DNA of 64,000 nucleotides from an uncultured Eubacteriales bacterium (lineage in GTDB: Bacteria > Bacillota > Clostridia > Christensenellales > Aristaeellaceae): assembly GCA_900542445.1 (NCBI GenBank), contig UQNN01000002.1, forward strand, positions 62,001 to 126,000, written 5' to 3'. Position 1 is the first letter of the stretch. The number at the start of each line of letters is the position of its first letter. Below, one piece after another: positions 25,896 through 33,530 of the stretch. The position numbers and the translations under genes were made by a program. The notes beneath the pieces were generated by a model. The model was not told where the DNA came from. It searched no databases and worked only from the letters and a program-made list of their open reading frames with translations.

Positions 25896-25905
25896 TTGCT
25901 ATAAT
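25896..25905 (+). promoter_or_regulatory. Extended -10 promoter before the aldolase gene
   Basis: TTGC-TATAAT (TATAAT 25900-25905, extended TGC motif just before it) with no convincing -35, 148 bases upstream of the aldolase start. Confidence 0.5.
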
Positions 25906-25961
25906 AACCGTAACAGTAAACGATGGATGAGCGTGAAAAAGGACGCCCCATAAGAGAAAAA

Positions 25962-26010
25962 TCCAAGAACCTCAGGTTCTTGGCAGGGTTTGGGACGGAG
26001 TCCCAATCGT
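25962..26010. repeat. Mosaic palindrome element, copy 6 (partial)
   Basis: A 21-bp palindrome around AGAACCTCAGGTTCT (25963-25983) followed by TTGGGACGGAGTCCCAA (25990-26006), the right-hand third of the full element. It lies in the aldolase leader. Confidence 0.75.
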
Positions 26011-26052
26011 TCCTTTTGCTCATGGAACAAATTTGCAGATGAGGTGAACGAT

Positions 26053-27207
26053 ATGCTCGTACCGATGAGAGCGATTCTGGCGGCGGCGGACAAATATCGC
26101 TATGGCCAGGGCGCGTTTAACATGAACAGCGTAGGACAGATTGAGGCGGCGGTTCGTATTCACGAGCTGCTGCATTCCGGCGCGATTTTGCAGGGCGCGG
26201 AGGCTTCCAACGCCTTTATGGGCGGAGAACTGGACTTCATGCACGGCACGATCGAGGCGAAGAAAGTCGGCGCAAAGCGCATTGGTGACGCGGTGAAGCG
26301 ATACGGCGAAAACAGCCCCGTGCCGATTGCGCTGCATCTGGATCACGGCAAGAGCATCGAGAGCGTGAAAGCCTGCATTGACGGCGGCTACACCTCCGTG
26401 ATGATCGACGGCAGCAGCCTGCCGTATGAGCAGAACGTCGAGCTGACCCGCGAGGTCGTCAAGCTGGCACATCCTTACGGCGTGACGGTCGAGGGCGAGC
26501 TGGGCGTGCTGGCGGGTGTGGAGGATCACGTGTTCTCCGCGACGAGCACCTACACCAACCCGATGCAGGCGGTCGATTTCTTTAAAAAGACCGGCTGCGA
26601 CGCGCTGGCCATCAGCTACGGCACGTGCCACGGCGCGAACAAGGGCAAGGACACGAAGATCCGCCGCGAAATCGCGATTGCAACGAAGGAATGCATGCTG
26701 CACGAGGGCATTGACGGCTATCTGGTTTCCCACGGCTCTTCCACCGTGCCGCAGGAATACGTGCAGGGCATCAACGCGCTCGGCGGCCAGCTGGAAAACG
26801 CGTTCGGCATCGATGTGGCGCAGCTGGTGGATGTGGCGCGCTGCGGCATTAACAAGATCAATGTGGACACGGATATTCGTCTGGCCTGCACGCGCAATCT
26901 GCTGGAGCTGTTTGAAAAGGAGCCGGAGCTCCGCGAGAGCGCTTCTATCGGTCAGCTCTACAAGGATTTGAAGAAGAACCCGAAGAACTTCGACCCACGC
27001 AATTATGTCGCTTCCATCATGGACACGATCACCCTCGGCGTTGTGCCGGACGCGCACGTGCAGAAGGTTGTGGACTGCATGAAGGACGGCGTGACGGAAT
27101 CCATCGCGCCGCTGCTGGTGCAGTTTGGCAGTTACCGCAAGAGCCATTTGATCGAGGTTGTGACCTGCGAGCAGATGGCCGAGCGCTACAAGAAGGCGGG
27201 CATCTGA
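26053..27207 (+). CDS. Class II (zinc) fructose/tagatose-bisphosphate aldolase family
   Basis: 384 residues, somewhat longer than the usual ~285-350. Zinc-binding and active-site segments: PIALHLDHGKS near residue 95, VTVEGELGVLAGVEDHV near 148, LAISYGTCHGANKG near 195, YLVSHGSSTVP near 235, and GINKINVDTDIRLA near 280. It splits a ketose-1,6-bisphosphate to DHAP and glyceraldehyde-3-phosphate or the reverse. The tpi-like gene begins 1 base later, which fits processing of the triose products. Start at 26053 after GATGAGGTG. Whether fructose or tagatose bisphosphate is the substrate cannot be decided. Confidence 0.88.
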   Translation: MLVPMRAILAAADKYRYGQGAFNMNSVGQIEAAVRIHELLHSGAILQGAEASNAFMGGELDFMHGTIEAKKVGAKRIGDAVKRYGENSPVPIALHLDHGKSIESVKACIDGGYTSVMIDGSSLPYEQNVELTREVVKLAHPYGVTVEGELGVLAGVEDHVFSATSTYTNPMQAVDFFKKTGCDALAISYGTCHGANKGKDTKIRREIAIATKECMLHEGIDGYLVSHGSSTVPQEYVQGINALGGQLENAFGIDVAQLVDVARCGINKINVDTDIRLACTRNLLELFEKEPELRESASIGQLYKDLKKNPKNFDPRNYVASIMDTITLGVVPDAHVQKVVDCMKDGVTESIAPLLVQFGSYRKSHLIEVVTCEQMAERYKKAGI

Positions 27208-27208
27208 T

Positions 27209-28054
27209 ATGAAGCACATTTTTCTGAATCTCAAGCGGTTTGACATCAGCCCGGAGAAGGGCGGCGTGAATCGGCTTGCTCCGATGCAGAACTGGGGCGC
27301 GGCGATCGTCTCCGGCACGCAGGAAGCGCTGGCGGCATATGATCCGTCGGAGGTAGAATTTGTGATGTACATGCCGGAAGCGCACCTTTTGGGCGCGGCT
27401 GCGGCGAAGAAGGCGGGCAGCCCGGTGCGGCTCGGCAGTCAGGGCGTATACCGCGCGGATACGGCGGTGGGCGGCAATTTCGGCGCGTTCACGACGAACC
27501 GTCCGGCGAACGCCGTGGCGCAGATGGGCTGCGCCGGCACGCTGATCGGCCACTGCGAAGAGCGCAACGACAAGATGGGCATTCTGGCCGAAGCGGGCGT
27601 GACGGGCAAGGCGGCGGCGGAAGCCGTGAACCGCATACTCAATCAGGAGATCAAGTGCGCGCAGGCGGCAGGGCTGACGGTGCTTTACTGCATCGGCGAG
27701 AAGAGTGAAGAGCAGGCGGATTGGGAGAACGTGCTCGGCGCGCAGCTGGACATCGGCCTTGACGGCGTGGATAAGAGCAGCGTGGTGATTGCCTACGAGC
27801 CGATCTGGTCGATTGGCCCAGGAAAAACCCCGGCGGACAAGCCCTACATCACCAAGATTGCGCGCTTTGTGAAACAGCGCACAGGCGGGCTGGACGTGGT
27901 TTACGGCGGAGGCCTGAAGCAGGACAATGCGGCGATGCTGGCTTCGATTGACGAGATTGACGGCGGCTTGATCGCTTTGACGCGTTTTTCCGGCGAGATT
28001 GGGTTCTACCCGGACGAGTACCTCGACATCATTCGCCGATATCTGGGCAAGTAA
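27209..28054 (+). CDS. Triose-phosphate isomerase-like protein
   Basis: 281 residues with the TIM-barrel signatures: NLKRFDISP with the substrate lysine, GTLIGHCEERND near residue 110 containing the catalytic histidine, IAYEPIWSIGPGKTP near 190 with the catalytic glutamate and flexible loop, and VVYGGGLKQDNA near 230. It is longer and more diverged than housekeeping TpiA, so it is probably a second copy dedicated to this catabolic cluster. It interconverts DHAP and glyceraldehyde-3-phosphate. It follows the aldolase by one base and is surely co-translated. Confidence 0.85.
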   Translation: MKHIFLNLKRFDISPEKGGVNRLAPMQNWGAAIVSGTQEALAAYDPSEVEFVMYMPEAHLLGAAAAKKAGSPVRLGSQGVYRADTAVGGNFGAFTTNRPANAVAQMGCAGTLIGHCEERNDKMGILAEAGVTGKAAAEAVNRILNQEIKCAQAAGLTVLYCIGEKSEEQADWENVLGAQLDIGLDGVDKSSVVIAYEPIWSIGPGKTPADKPYITKIARFVKQRTGGLDVVYGGGLKQDNAAMLASIDEIDGGLIALTRFSGEIGFYPDEYLDIIRRYLGK

Positions 28055-28063
28055 AAGGAAAAC

Positions 28064-28233
28064 GATGAGGACGCTGCCCTCAAACTTCCGCAAGGGAACT
28101 GAGTTCCCTTGACCTTCCATTTCATTTATCGCTTTGCGATAAATGGATGTAAAGAAAACTCAAATTGCCGCGAAGCGAAGGGGGAATCTGAGGGATGAAA
28201 TCCCTCAGGCAGGTCTGGGCGGCAGCCCGGTGT
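28064..28233. repeat. Mosaic palindrome element, copy 7 (alternative central unit)
   Basis: Units: TGAGGACGCTGCCCTCA (28066-28082, imperfect); a 21-bp palindrome around GGGAACTGAGTTCCC (28091-28111); a different central hairpin CATTTATCGC-TTT-GCGATAAATG (28123-28145); a CTGAGGGA/TCCCTCAG unit around 28189-28208; CTGGGCGGCAGCCCGG near the right end. It lies between the tpi-like and larA-like genes. Confidence 0.8.
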
Positions 28234-28255
28234 AACCCCAAAAAGGAGAAGAAAG

Positions 28256-29752
28256 ATGAAGCTTGATTTTGAATATGGGCAGGGCCTGATGAGCGCCAAT
28301 CTGCCGGACAACACCGATATCTTCGTGCCGAGCGAGACTGTGCCCGACCCCGAATGCCTGCCGCAGGACTGGGATACGCTCTATGCGGAAACGCTCAAGA
28401 GCATTCGCAACCCCATCGGCATGCAGCCGCTTTCCGAGCTGGCGCATAAGGGCAGCACCGTCGTCATTGTCATCCCGGATATCGTCAAGGGCGGCAACCA
28501 GCCGACCAGCCACCGCAAGGTCTCTATCCGCGCGTGCATCGACGAGCTGTACGCGGCGGGCGTGGAAAAGAAGGATATTCTGCTGCTGTTCTCCAACGGT
28601 CTGCACCCGCGCACGAGCGTGTCGGAGATGAAGACCATTTTGGGCGACGAACTGTTTAACGAGTTCTATTATTCCGGCCAGATCACCAGCCACGACAGCG
28701 AAGATTACGACCACCTTGTCGATCTCGGCTACACGGATCACGGCGACCACGTCATCATGAATAAATACGTCTATGACGCGGACGTGGCGATTCTCATCGG
28801 CCATACGCAGGGCAATCCCTACGGCGGTTACTCCGGCGGCTATAAGCACTGCGCCACGGGCATTTCCCATTGGCGTTCTATCGCGGCGCACCACGTTCCG
28901 CAGGTCATGCACCGCGCGGACTTCGTGCCCGTCTCCACCCACAGCGAGATGCGCAACAAGTTCGATCAGCAGGGCATGTTCATGGAAGAGAAGATGGGCA
29001 AGAAGTTCTTCTGCTGCGACGCGGTGCTGGACAGCAAGAGCCGCCAGATTGCCATCTTCTCCGGCTACGCGAAGGAGATGCAGCCGATTTCCTGGGCGCT
29101 GGCGGACAAGCGCACCTACGTCCACTGGGCAGAGAAGAAGTATGATGTCGTCGTATTCGGCATGCCGACGAACTTCCACTACGGCAACGGCATGGGCACC
29201 AACCCGATTCAGATGATGCAGGCGCTCTCTGCGCAGGTCATCCGCCACAAGCGCATCCTCTCCGACCATTGCGTGTTCATCGTGTCGAGCATCTGCGACG
29301 GCTATTTCCATGACGAGCGCTGGCCGTACCTGCGAGAACTGTATGAAATGTTCCAGCACGACTACATGCAGACCCTGCCGGATATGAACCGCTACGGCGA
29401 GTATTTCGCGACGAACGAGGAATACATCCGCAAGTATCGCTTCGCCAATGCGTTCCACCCGTTCCACGGCTTCTCGATGATGTCCTGCGGCCACATTGCG
29501 GAGATGAACACCAGCGCCATCTACATCGTCGGCGCGCGCGAGCCGGGCATCGCCCGCGGCATGGGGCTCAAGACCCGCGCGACGTTTGAAGAAGCGCTGG
29601 AGGATGCGAAGAAGAAGATCGTCGGACCGAACCCGAACATCCTCGCCCTGCCGCGCGCGTTCACGACGACGGCGGTCCACCTGTGCATGAAAGACCCAAG
29701 CCAGAACAGCCATAGCCGCGACGGCATTGTACACCCGTGCGGGGGATGCTAA
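28256..29752 (+). CDS. LarA-family (DUF2088) protein, lactate-racemase-like
   Basis: 498 residues. The N-terminal DUF2088 domain includes VVIVIPDIVKGGNQP, a LLLFSNGLHPRTSV segment corresponding to the GTHR region, and NPYGGYSGGYKHCATGI at residue ~180. The last matches the GxSGGxK loop whose lysine carries the nickel-pincer cofactor in LarA. A C-terminal ~200-residue domain follows. LarA homologues racemise or epimerise 2-hydroxy acids; many act on other substrates such as sugar acids. No larB, larC or larE cofactor genes are in the window. Start after AAAAGGAG. It is the last gene of the nagB-nagA-aldolase-tpi run, ending at a palindrome element with a terminator. Confidence 0.82.
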   Translation: MKLDFEYGQGLMSANLPDNTDIFVPSETVPDPECLPQDWDTLYAETLKSIRNPIGMQPLSELAHKGSTVVIVIPDIVKGGNQPTSHRKVSIRACIDELYAAGVEKKDILLLFSNGLHPRTSVSEMKTILGDELFNEFYYSGQITSHDSEDYDHLVDLGYTDHGDHVIMNKYVYDADVAILIGHTQGNPYGGYSGGYKHCATGISHWRSIAAHHVPQVMHRADFVPVSTHSEMRNKFDQQGMFMEEKMGKKFFCCDAVLDSKSRQIAIFSGYAKEMQPISWALADKRTYVHWAEKKYDVVVFGMPTNFHYGNGMGTNPIQMMQALSAQVIRHKRILSDHCVFIVSSICDGYFHDERWPYLRELYEMFQHDYMQTLPDMNRYGEYFATNEEYIRKYRFANAFHPFHGFSMMSCGHIAEMNTSAIYIVGAREPGIARGMGLKTRATFEEALEDAKKKIVGPNPNILALPRAFTTTAVHLCMKDPSQNSHSRDGIVHPCGGC

Positions 29753-29760
29753 AACGCAGG

Positions 29761-29933
29761 GGGGACGTTGGGGCTTTGCCCCAAGCCCCAGCAGGGAACT
29801 GAGTTCCCTGCACCTTCCCCATTATAAAAATAAAACCCGTCGATTCGACGGGCTTTATTTTTATAAAAGGAGGGGGGGTTGGGGTCTAAGACCCCAAGCG
29901 GAGTTTGAGGCGGCAGCCTCAACGTATTCCCCC
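29761..29933. repeat. Mosaic palindrome element, copy 8 (central unit is a terminator)
   Basis: Left units TTGGGGCTTTGCCCCAA and CAGGGAACTGAGTTCCCTG; centre a long A/T-flanked terminator hairpin (29823-29866); right units TTGGGGTCTAAGACCCCAA and GAGGCGGCAGCCTC; the end is CAACGTATT. The convergent solute-binding gene terminates inside this element. Confidence 0.85.
29823..29866. terminator. Bidirectional terminator between convergent genes
   Basis: A near-perfect hairpin: TTATAAAAATAAA... flank, core CCCGTCGA/TCGACGGG, then TTTATTTTTATAA. The A-tract on one side and the T-tract on the other serve both the larA-like gene (plus) and the solute-binding gene (minus). Confidence 0.88.
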
Positions 29934-31415
29934 ATATAGAGCTACCAGCTCGTCGCTGCCTGCGGCTTTCAGCTCGGCAAGCCATGCGGCGTAGGTCTCG
30001 TCATTCAGCTCGATTTCGCCGGTGGCGAAGCGTGCAATTCCCCTGTCTACCAGCCCGCCGAGCACGGCAGTCAGCGCGTCGGCGCGCTGCTGGTCATCCA
30101 GGCTCAATGCGTGTGCAGGAATGATTTGTTCGCTGACGGCATGGACGCGTTCGTTCTGCTCGAAAACGTGCGCGTCAACGGGACTGTCCACCTTGGCGAT
30201 GAAATCGCCGGGATAAAGCCCCGGCATGGCCGCGCCGGTATACATCAGCACATTCGCGCGGATGTCGTTGATGGTGCGGCTGTTCGTGACCTTGAACGAC
30301 CACGTGCCGTCCGCATTCCATGCGTAATCCTCGCCTTCGATGCCCGCATAGGCCAGCAGCGCGCCTTCTTCGCCATACAGGGCATCGACCCAGCGCAGAG
30401 CGGCGGCGGGATCTTCACAGGAGGATGTGACGGCGAAACAGCCCGTCCATACGTCGCCCAGCAGATCGCGCCAGCGGGTCGCGCCGGAAGCATCCGGCAT
30501 GAGCAGGGCTTCGTAATCCGTCACGGCGGAAGAAGGCACGTGCGTGTACGGCGTCATCGTGACGAGCAGGCCGCTGGTCACGGCTGCATCTTCATCATCG
30601 GAGGACGAAGAGAGCGCCGCTGTGCTGTGCATCGCGGTGAAAGCGTCTTTGGTTAAGATCCCCTTCTCCACCCAGTCGCGCAGGGTGGAGATGAAATCGC
30701 GGTAGGCGGGCAGTTCCGGCGCGAAGACGAGCGAACCGTCGGCTTGACGTGCCAGATTGCTGTCGTCTGCGACGATGCCGAAATACGGCAGAAGCCAGCG
30801 CATTTCATATACGCCGATGAGATCCGCCGCGATCTCGTCCTGTTTGTAGTTGCCGTTGGGGTCGCCCGTTTTGAATGCCAGCAGCACGTCAGTCAATTCT
30901 TCGACCGATGTCGGTGCGGACAGGTTCAGCGCAGAAAGCCATTTGGCGTTGATCCACACGCAGACCTGACGCTCCGTCGTATTCAGCAGCGGCAGGGAGG
31001 CGATACGGCCATCCTCCAAACAGATTGCCGCTTTCCAATCGGGATGCGCGGCCAGCAGCGCGGAGAGGTTGGGCATGTTGGCCTCGATCAGCGGCGCAAG
31101 GTCGATCAACGCGCCGCCGTTCAGCAGGGTCTGTTCCTGCGCGCGGGTCAGGTTTGCCTTAAAGAGCACGTCTGCCGGAATATCGCCCTGCGCCATTGCG
31201 TCCAGCATTGCGGCATACTGCGTTTCATCCGAAACGGCGTGCGCCTCCATCGAAACGCCCGTCAGCGCTTCCATACGCGGAAAGAACAGACTGCTCTCCC
31301 AACTGCGCTCGACGGTCTCAGTTTCAAGGCCGGTGAGCGTCGCCGCGCTGGCCGCGCCCGCCAGCAGAGATAAGGCGAGGGAGAGAGAAAGGGTTTTTTT
31401 CAAAAAGCTGTGCAT
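29919..31415 (-). CDS. Extracellular solute-binding protein (family 1, sugar type), orphan
   Basis: 498 residues with a signal peptide (KKTLSLSLALSLLAGAASA) and no lipobox cysteine. The mature part has the two-lobe architecture of carbohydrate-binding proteins, for example EEAL-like domain ends and the GDPNGNYKQDEIAADLIGV segment, common in clostridial oligosaccharide/lipoprotein-type binders. No permease or ATPase gene is adjacent, so it either serves a transporter elsewhere or has been separated from its partners. The last residues and the stop are encoded by the end of the palindrome element (GGGGGAATACGTTGA), suggesting that insertion of the element reshaped the C-terminus. Confidence 0.8.
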   Translation of the reverse strand: MHSFLKKTLSLSLALSLLAGAASAATLTGLETETVERSWESSLFFPRMEALTGVSMEAHAVSDETQYAAMLDAMAQGDIPADVLFKANLTRAQEQTLLNGGALIDLAPLIEANMPNLSALLAAHPDWKAAICLEDGRIASLPLLNTTERQVCVWINAKWLSALNLSAPTSVEELTDVLLAFKTGDPNGNYKQDEIAADLIGVYEMRWLLPYFGIVADDSNLARQADGSLVFAPELPAYRDFISTLRDWVEKGILTKDAFTAMHSTAALSSSSDDEDAAVTSGLLVTMTPYTHVPSSAVTDYEALLMPDASGATRWRDLLGDVWTGCFAVTSSCEDPAAALRWVDALYGEEGALLAYAGIEGEDYAWNADGTWSFKVTNSRTINDIRANVLMYTGAAMPGLYPGDFIAKVDSPVDAHVFEQNERVHAVSEQIIPAHALSLDDQQRADALTAVLGGLVDRGIARFATGEIELNDETYAAWLAELKAAGSDELVALYGGIR

Positions 31416-31552
31416 CGTGCGCCTCCGAGAATCAATTTACTGTGATTATATCATACTTTGGCTGTGGAGAAAAGGGGACGCGGCGCGCGGTCAGAACGGA
31501 CTATTTGCGGATAGTCCGCCATAAGATGGCCGGGACGGGAGGCGGATGCGCG

Positions 31553-32476
31553 GTGCTGGAAGCGATGCTGGAAGGATGGCGCGGCAAGCGCGTGCTGATT
31601 GTGGGAAAGCCGGACGGCCTGTGCGCGTTTCTCACGGCCATGCTGGAAGAGATTGGTGCAAGACTGATGCGCGTCGGCGATCGGGCGGATGCACAGGCGC
31701 TCTGCCGCGCGCTGACGGCGGGGCGGATTGGCGCGGTGATTCTGCCGGAAGAGATGACGGGGCGCGATCTGCCCGAACGGCTGGCGGCCACGCTCACACT
31801 GATTCAGGAAATCCGCGAGGCTGGCGTGCCGCTGCTGCTGGCGCTGTCGGACGCGGCGGTCTATCCAAGCAGCGCGGGGAAAATGAACGAAACGGCGGCT
31901 ATCGGCGGGCGGACGCGCGAGGGACTGGAAGCTTCTATTCTGCAAATGGCAATTTTGGGCGCGGCGCGCGGACTGACGGGCGACGCGGTGCGGACGATGC
32001 TCATTCGGCATGCGCCGACTTTGGGCGGCCAATGTACAGACTGGTGCGAGGCGCTGCTGAACGGTGAACCGGTGAAAGTGGCAAATCCGACAGCGCGCGG
32101 GGTGTTTGTGCATCCGCTCGACGTGGCCGGCTGTGCGCTGATGCTGGGCGCGGAGGCGTTTCGGCGCGGCGAAGGCGGCATTTATCACATCGGGACGGAT
32201 GCGCGAAGCATCTGCACCAACCGAAGCGCAGCACAACGGCTGAGTATGCGCCATCACGGAACGGCGCAGATTCAGAAAGAGGAGACGGACGGGGAGGCGG
32301 CGTCCGTGCTGCTGGATGGAAGCGCTGCGCGGCGGCTCTGCGGCGCAATATGCCGATTGGACGCGGATCAGGCGCTCGACTTGCTGTTTGAGCAGCGAAA
32401 AGCTGCGCGCGAAGGACGGGAAGCGGAGACGATCCGGAAGATGGCGCGGACATATCTGGAAGCCTGCCGCGCATAA
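31553..32476 (+). CDS. Degenerate SDR/epimerase-like protein, probably non-catalytic
   Basis: 307 residues from a GTG at 31553 preceded by GGGAGG. A frame to 31442 is open but has no ribosome site. The start KRVLIVGKPDGLCAFLTAML looks like a Rossmann beta-alpha-beta unit, and LLLALSDAAVYPSSAGKMNE resembles the serine-containing strand of extended SDR proteins (SSxxVYG). The YxxxK dyad is not evident and the glycine motif is incomplete. A MLIRHAPTLGG segment matches the position of the ILR-vyGp strand. If related to epimerases it has probably lost activity. It precedes yabP by 21 bases and may belong to the same transcript; a sporulation role is only a guess. Confidence 0.5.
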   Translation: MLEAMLEGWRGKRVLIVGKPDGLCAFLTAMLEEIGARLMRVGDRADAQALCRALTAGRIGAVILPEEMTGRDLPERLAATLTLIQEIREAGVPLLLALSDAAVYPSSAGKMNETAAIGGRTREGLEASILQMAILGAARGLTGDAVRTMLIRHAPTLGGQCTDWCEALLNGEPVKVANPTARGVFVHPLDVAGCALMLGAEAFRRGEGGIYHIGTDARSICTNRSAAQRLSMRHHGTAQIQKEETDGEAASVLLDGSAARRLCGAICRLDADQALDLLFEQRKAAREGREAETIRKMARTYLEACRA

Positions 32477-32497
32477 CCTGAAAACGGAGGCGATGAC

Positions 32498-32779
32498 ATG
32501 GAAAAAGGCATCACGCAGACGGCGAAACACACGCTGATGCTCGACGGACGTTCGCGCGCTAAGCTGACGGGCGTAACGGCGGTCAGCTGCTTCAACGACA
32601 GGGAGGTTGTGCTGGAAACGGGAGAGGGCGAAGTTGCGCTGCTGGGAGAAAATCTGCACATCGAGCAGCTGAACCTCGACGACGGCCAGCTCGACGTGAC
32701 GGGCGAAATCGCGGGCGTCGAGTATGAAACGCCGCGCAAAAAGGAGCGGCGCGGACTTTTTGGACGAAAAAAAGCATGA
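32498..32779 (+). CDS. yabP: Spore-coat/assembly protein YabP
   Basis: 93 residues, normal length for YabP. The conserved core LMLDGRSRAKLTGVTAVSCF, then NDREVVLETGEGEVALLGENLHI, is a YabP/YqfC beta-rich domain. In Bacillus it is made in the mother cell during sporulation and is needed with YabQ for spore maturation. The ribosome site is ACGGAGG. The last bases overlap the start of yabQ (ATGA), as in other spore formers. The presence of yabP-yabQ is the best evidence that the organism forms endospores. Confidence 0.92.
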   Translation: MEKGITQTAKHTLMLDGRSRAKLTGVTAVSCFNDREVVLETGEGEVALLGENLHIEQLNLDDGQLDVTGEIAGVEYETPRKKERRGLFGRKKA

Positions 32780-33084
32780 CGGCGCTGGAACAGGCGCGAG
32801 CGCTGGGGATGATGGCAGCGCTGGGCGCGGCGCTCGGAGGAATCTATGACCTGATGGGGATGATGCGGCGGAGCCGGGCGGGCGTGGGCGCATCTGACCT
32901 GCTTTTCGGCATGCTCTGCGCATTGGGCATGACGCTGACGGCGCTGTATCTGCGGATGAATCCGTTTCGGCTATACGCGTTTGCAGGTGTGGCGCTGGGC
33001 ATGGGCGCATATGCCGCGACGGCAGGGCGGCTTTTCCGGGCGCTGTACAGATTGAAACAGAATTGTGTCAAAAAAGTTAAATAA
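32776..33084 (+). CDS. yabQ: Spore cortex protein YabQ
   Basis: 102 residues with three or four short membrane segments: GMMAALGAALGGIYDLMGMM, LLFGMLCALGMTLTALYL and YAFAGVALGMGAYAA. This is the size and layout of YabQ, a mother-cell membrane protein required for cortex formation. The ending NCVKKVK is basic. The position between yabP and a DivIC-like gene matches the conserved sporulation cluster. Confidence 0.88.
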   Translation: MTALEQARALGMMAALGAALGGIYDLMGMMRRSRAGVGASDLLFGMLCALGMTLTALYLRMNPFRLYAFAGVALGMGAYAATAGRLFRALYRLKQNCVKKVK

Positions 33085-33136
33085 CGTCGCGGAGATGATG
33101 AATTTGTTGCAGGAAAAAACGAAAAGAGGTCGAATT

Positions 33137-33514
33137 ATGACTGTACAAATTTGTCAAAAGATGCGGGGGATGGGCGGAATGGCCTCAAAGAAAAAAAGAA
33201 TCAGGCCGTTTCGGGTTTTGGCCATGCTGATGGGCGCCGGAACGCTGGCGATGCTGATGCGCTTTCCGGCCAAGGCGGTCAGTTTGGAGCGGCAGCAGGC
33301 GCAGCTGGTCGAGGCCGCTCAGGCATACGGCGAAGCGCAGAGCGCCAATAACCGGCTGAAAGGCCAACTGGCGGAAATCGGGACGAAGGAATTTGTCGAA
33401 CGCACGGCGCGCAGAGATTACGGCTACTGCTGGTACGGCGAGATCATCTATCAGGTGGGCAACCTGGACGAAATCGAGCAGCAGCTTGAATTTGACGTAT
33501 ACGGACAGGACTAA
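33137..33514 (+). CDS. Septum formation initiator DivIC/FtsB-like
   Basis: 125 residues from ATG 33137 with AAGAGG 8 bases upstream. Basic N-terminal tail, one membrane segment (FRVLAMLMGAGTLAMLMRF), a short coiled coil (LERQQAQLVEAAQAYGEA, then QSANNRLKGQLAEI), and the DivIC/FtsB end motif EFVERTARRDYGYCWYGEII. It acts at the division septum with FtsL and DivIB. The place between yabQ and ppx matches divIC in Bacillus and Clostridia. The frame extends to 33065 within yabQ, but that start lacks a ribosome site. Confidence 0.87.
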   Translation: MTVQICQKMRGMGGMASKKKRIRPFRVLAMLMGAGTLAMLMRFPAKAVSLERQQAQLVEAAQAYGEAQSANNRLKGQLAEIGTKEFVERTARRDYGYCWYGEIIYQVGNLDEIEQQLEFDVYGQD

Positions 33515-33530
33515 AGCGGAGGGAAAAACC

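Noticed and set aside
31498..31517. Inverted repeat GGACTAT/ATAGTCC as terminator or operator
   Set aside because: It has no T-run, is short and isolated, and does not lie at a promoter that I can recognise.
31442..31552. N-terminal extension of the SDR-like protein
   Set aside because: The frame is open, but there is no ribosome site before 31442 and the GTG at 31553 has a strong one.
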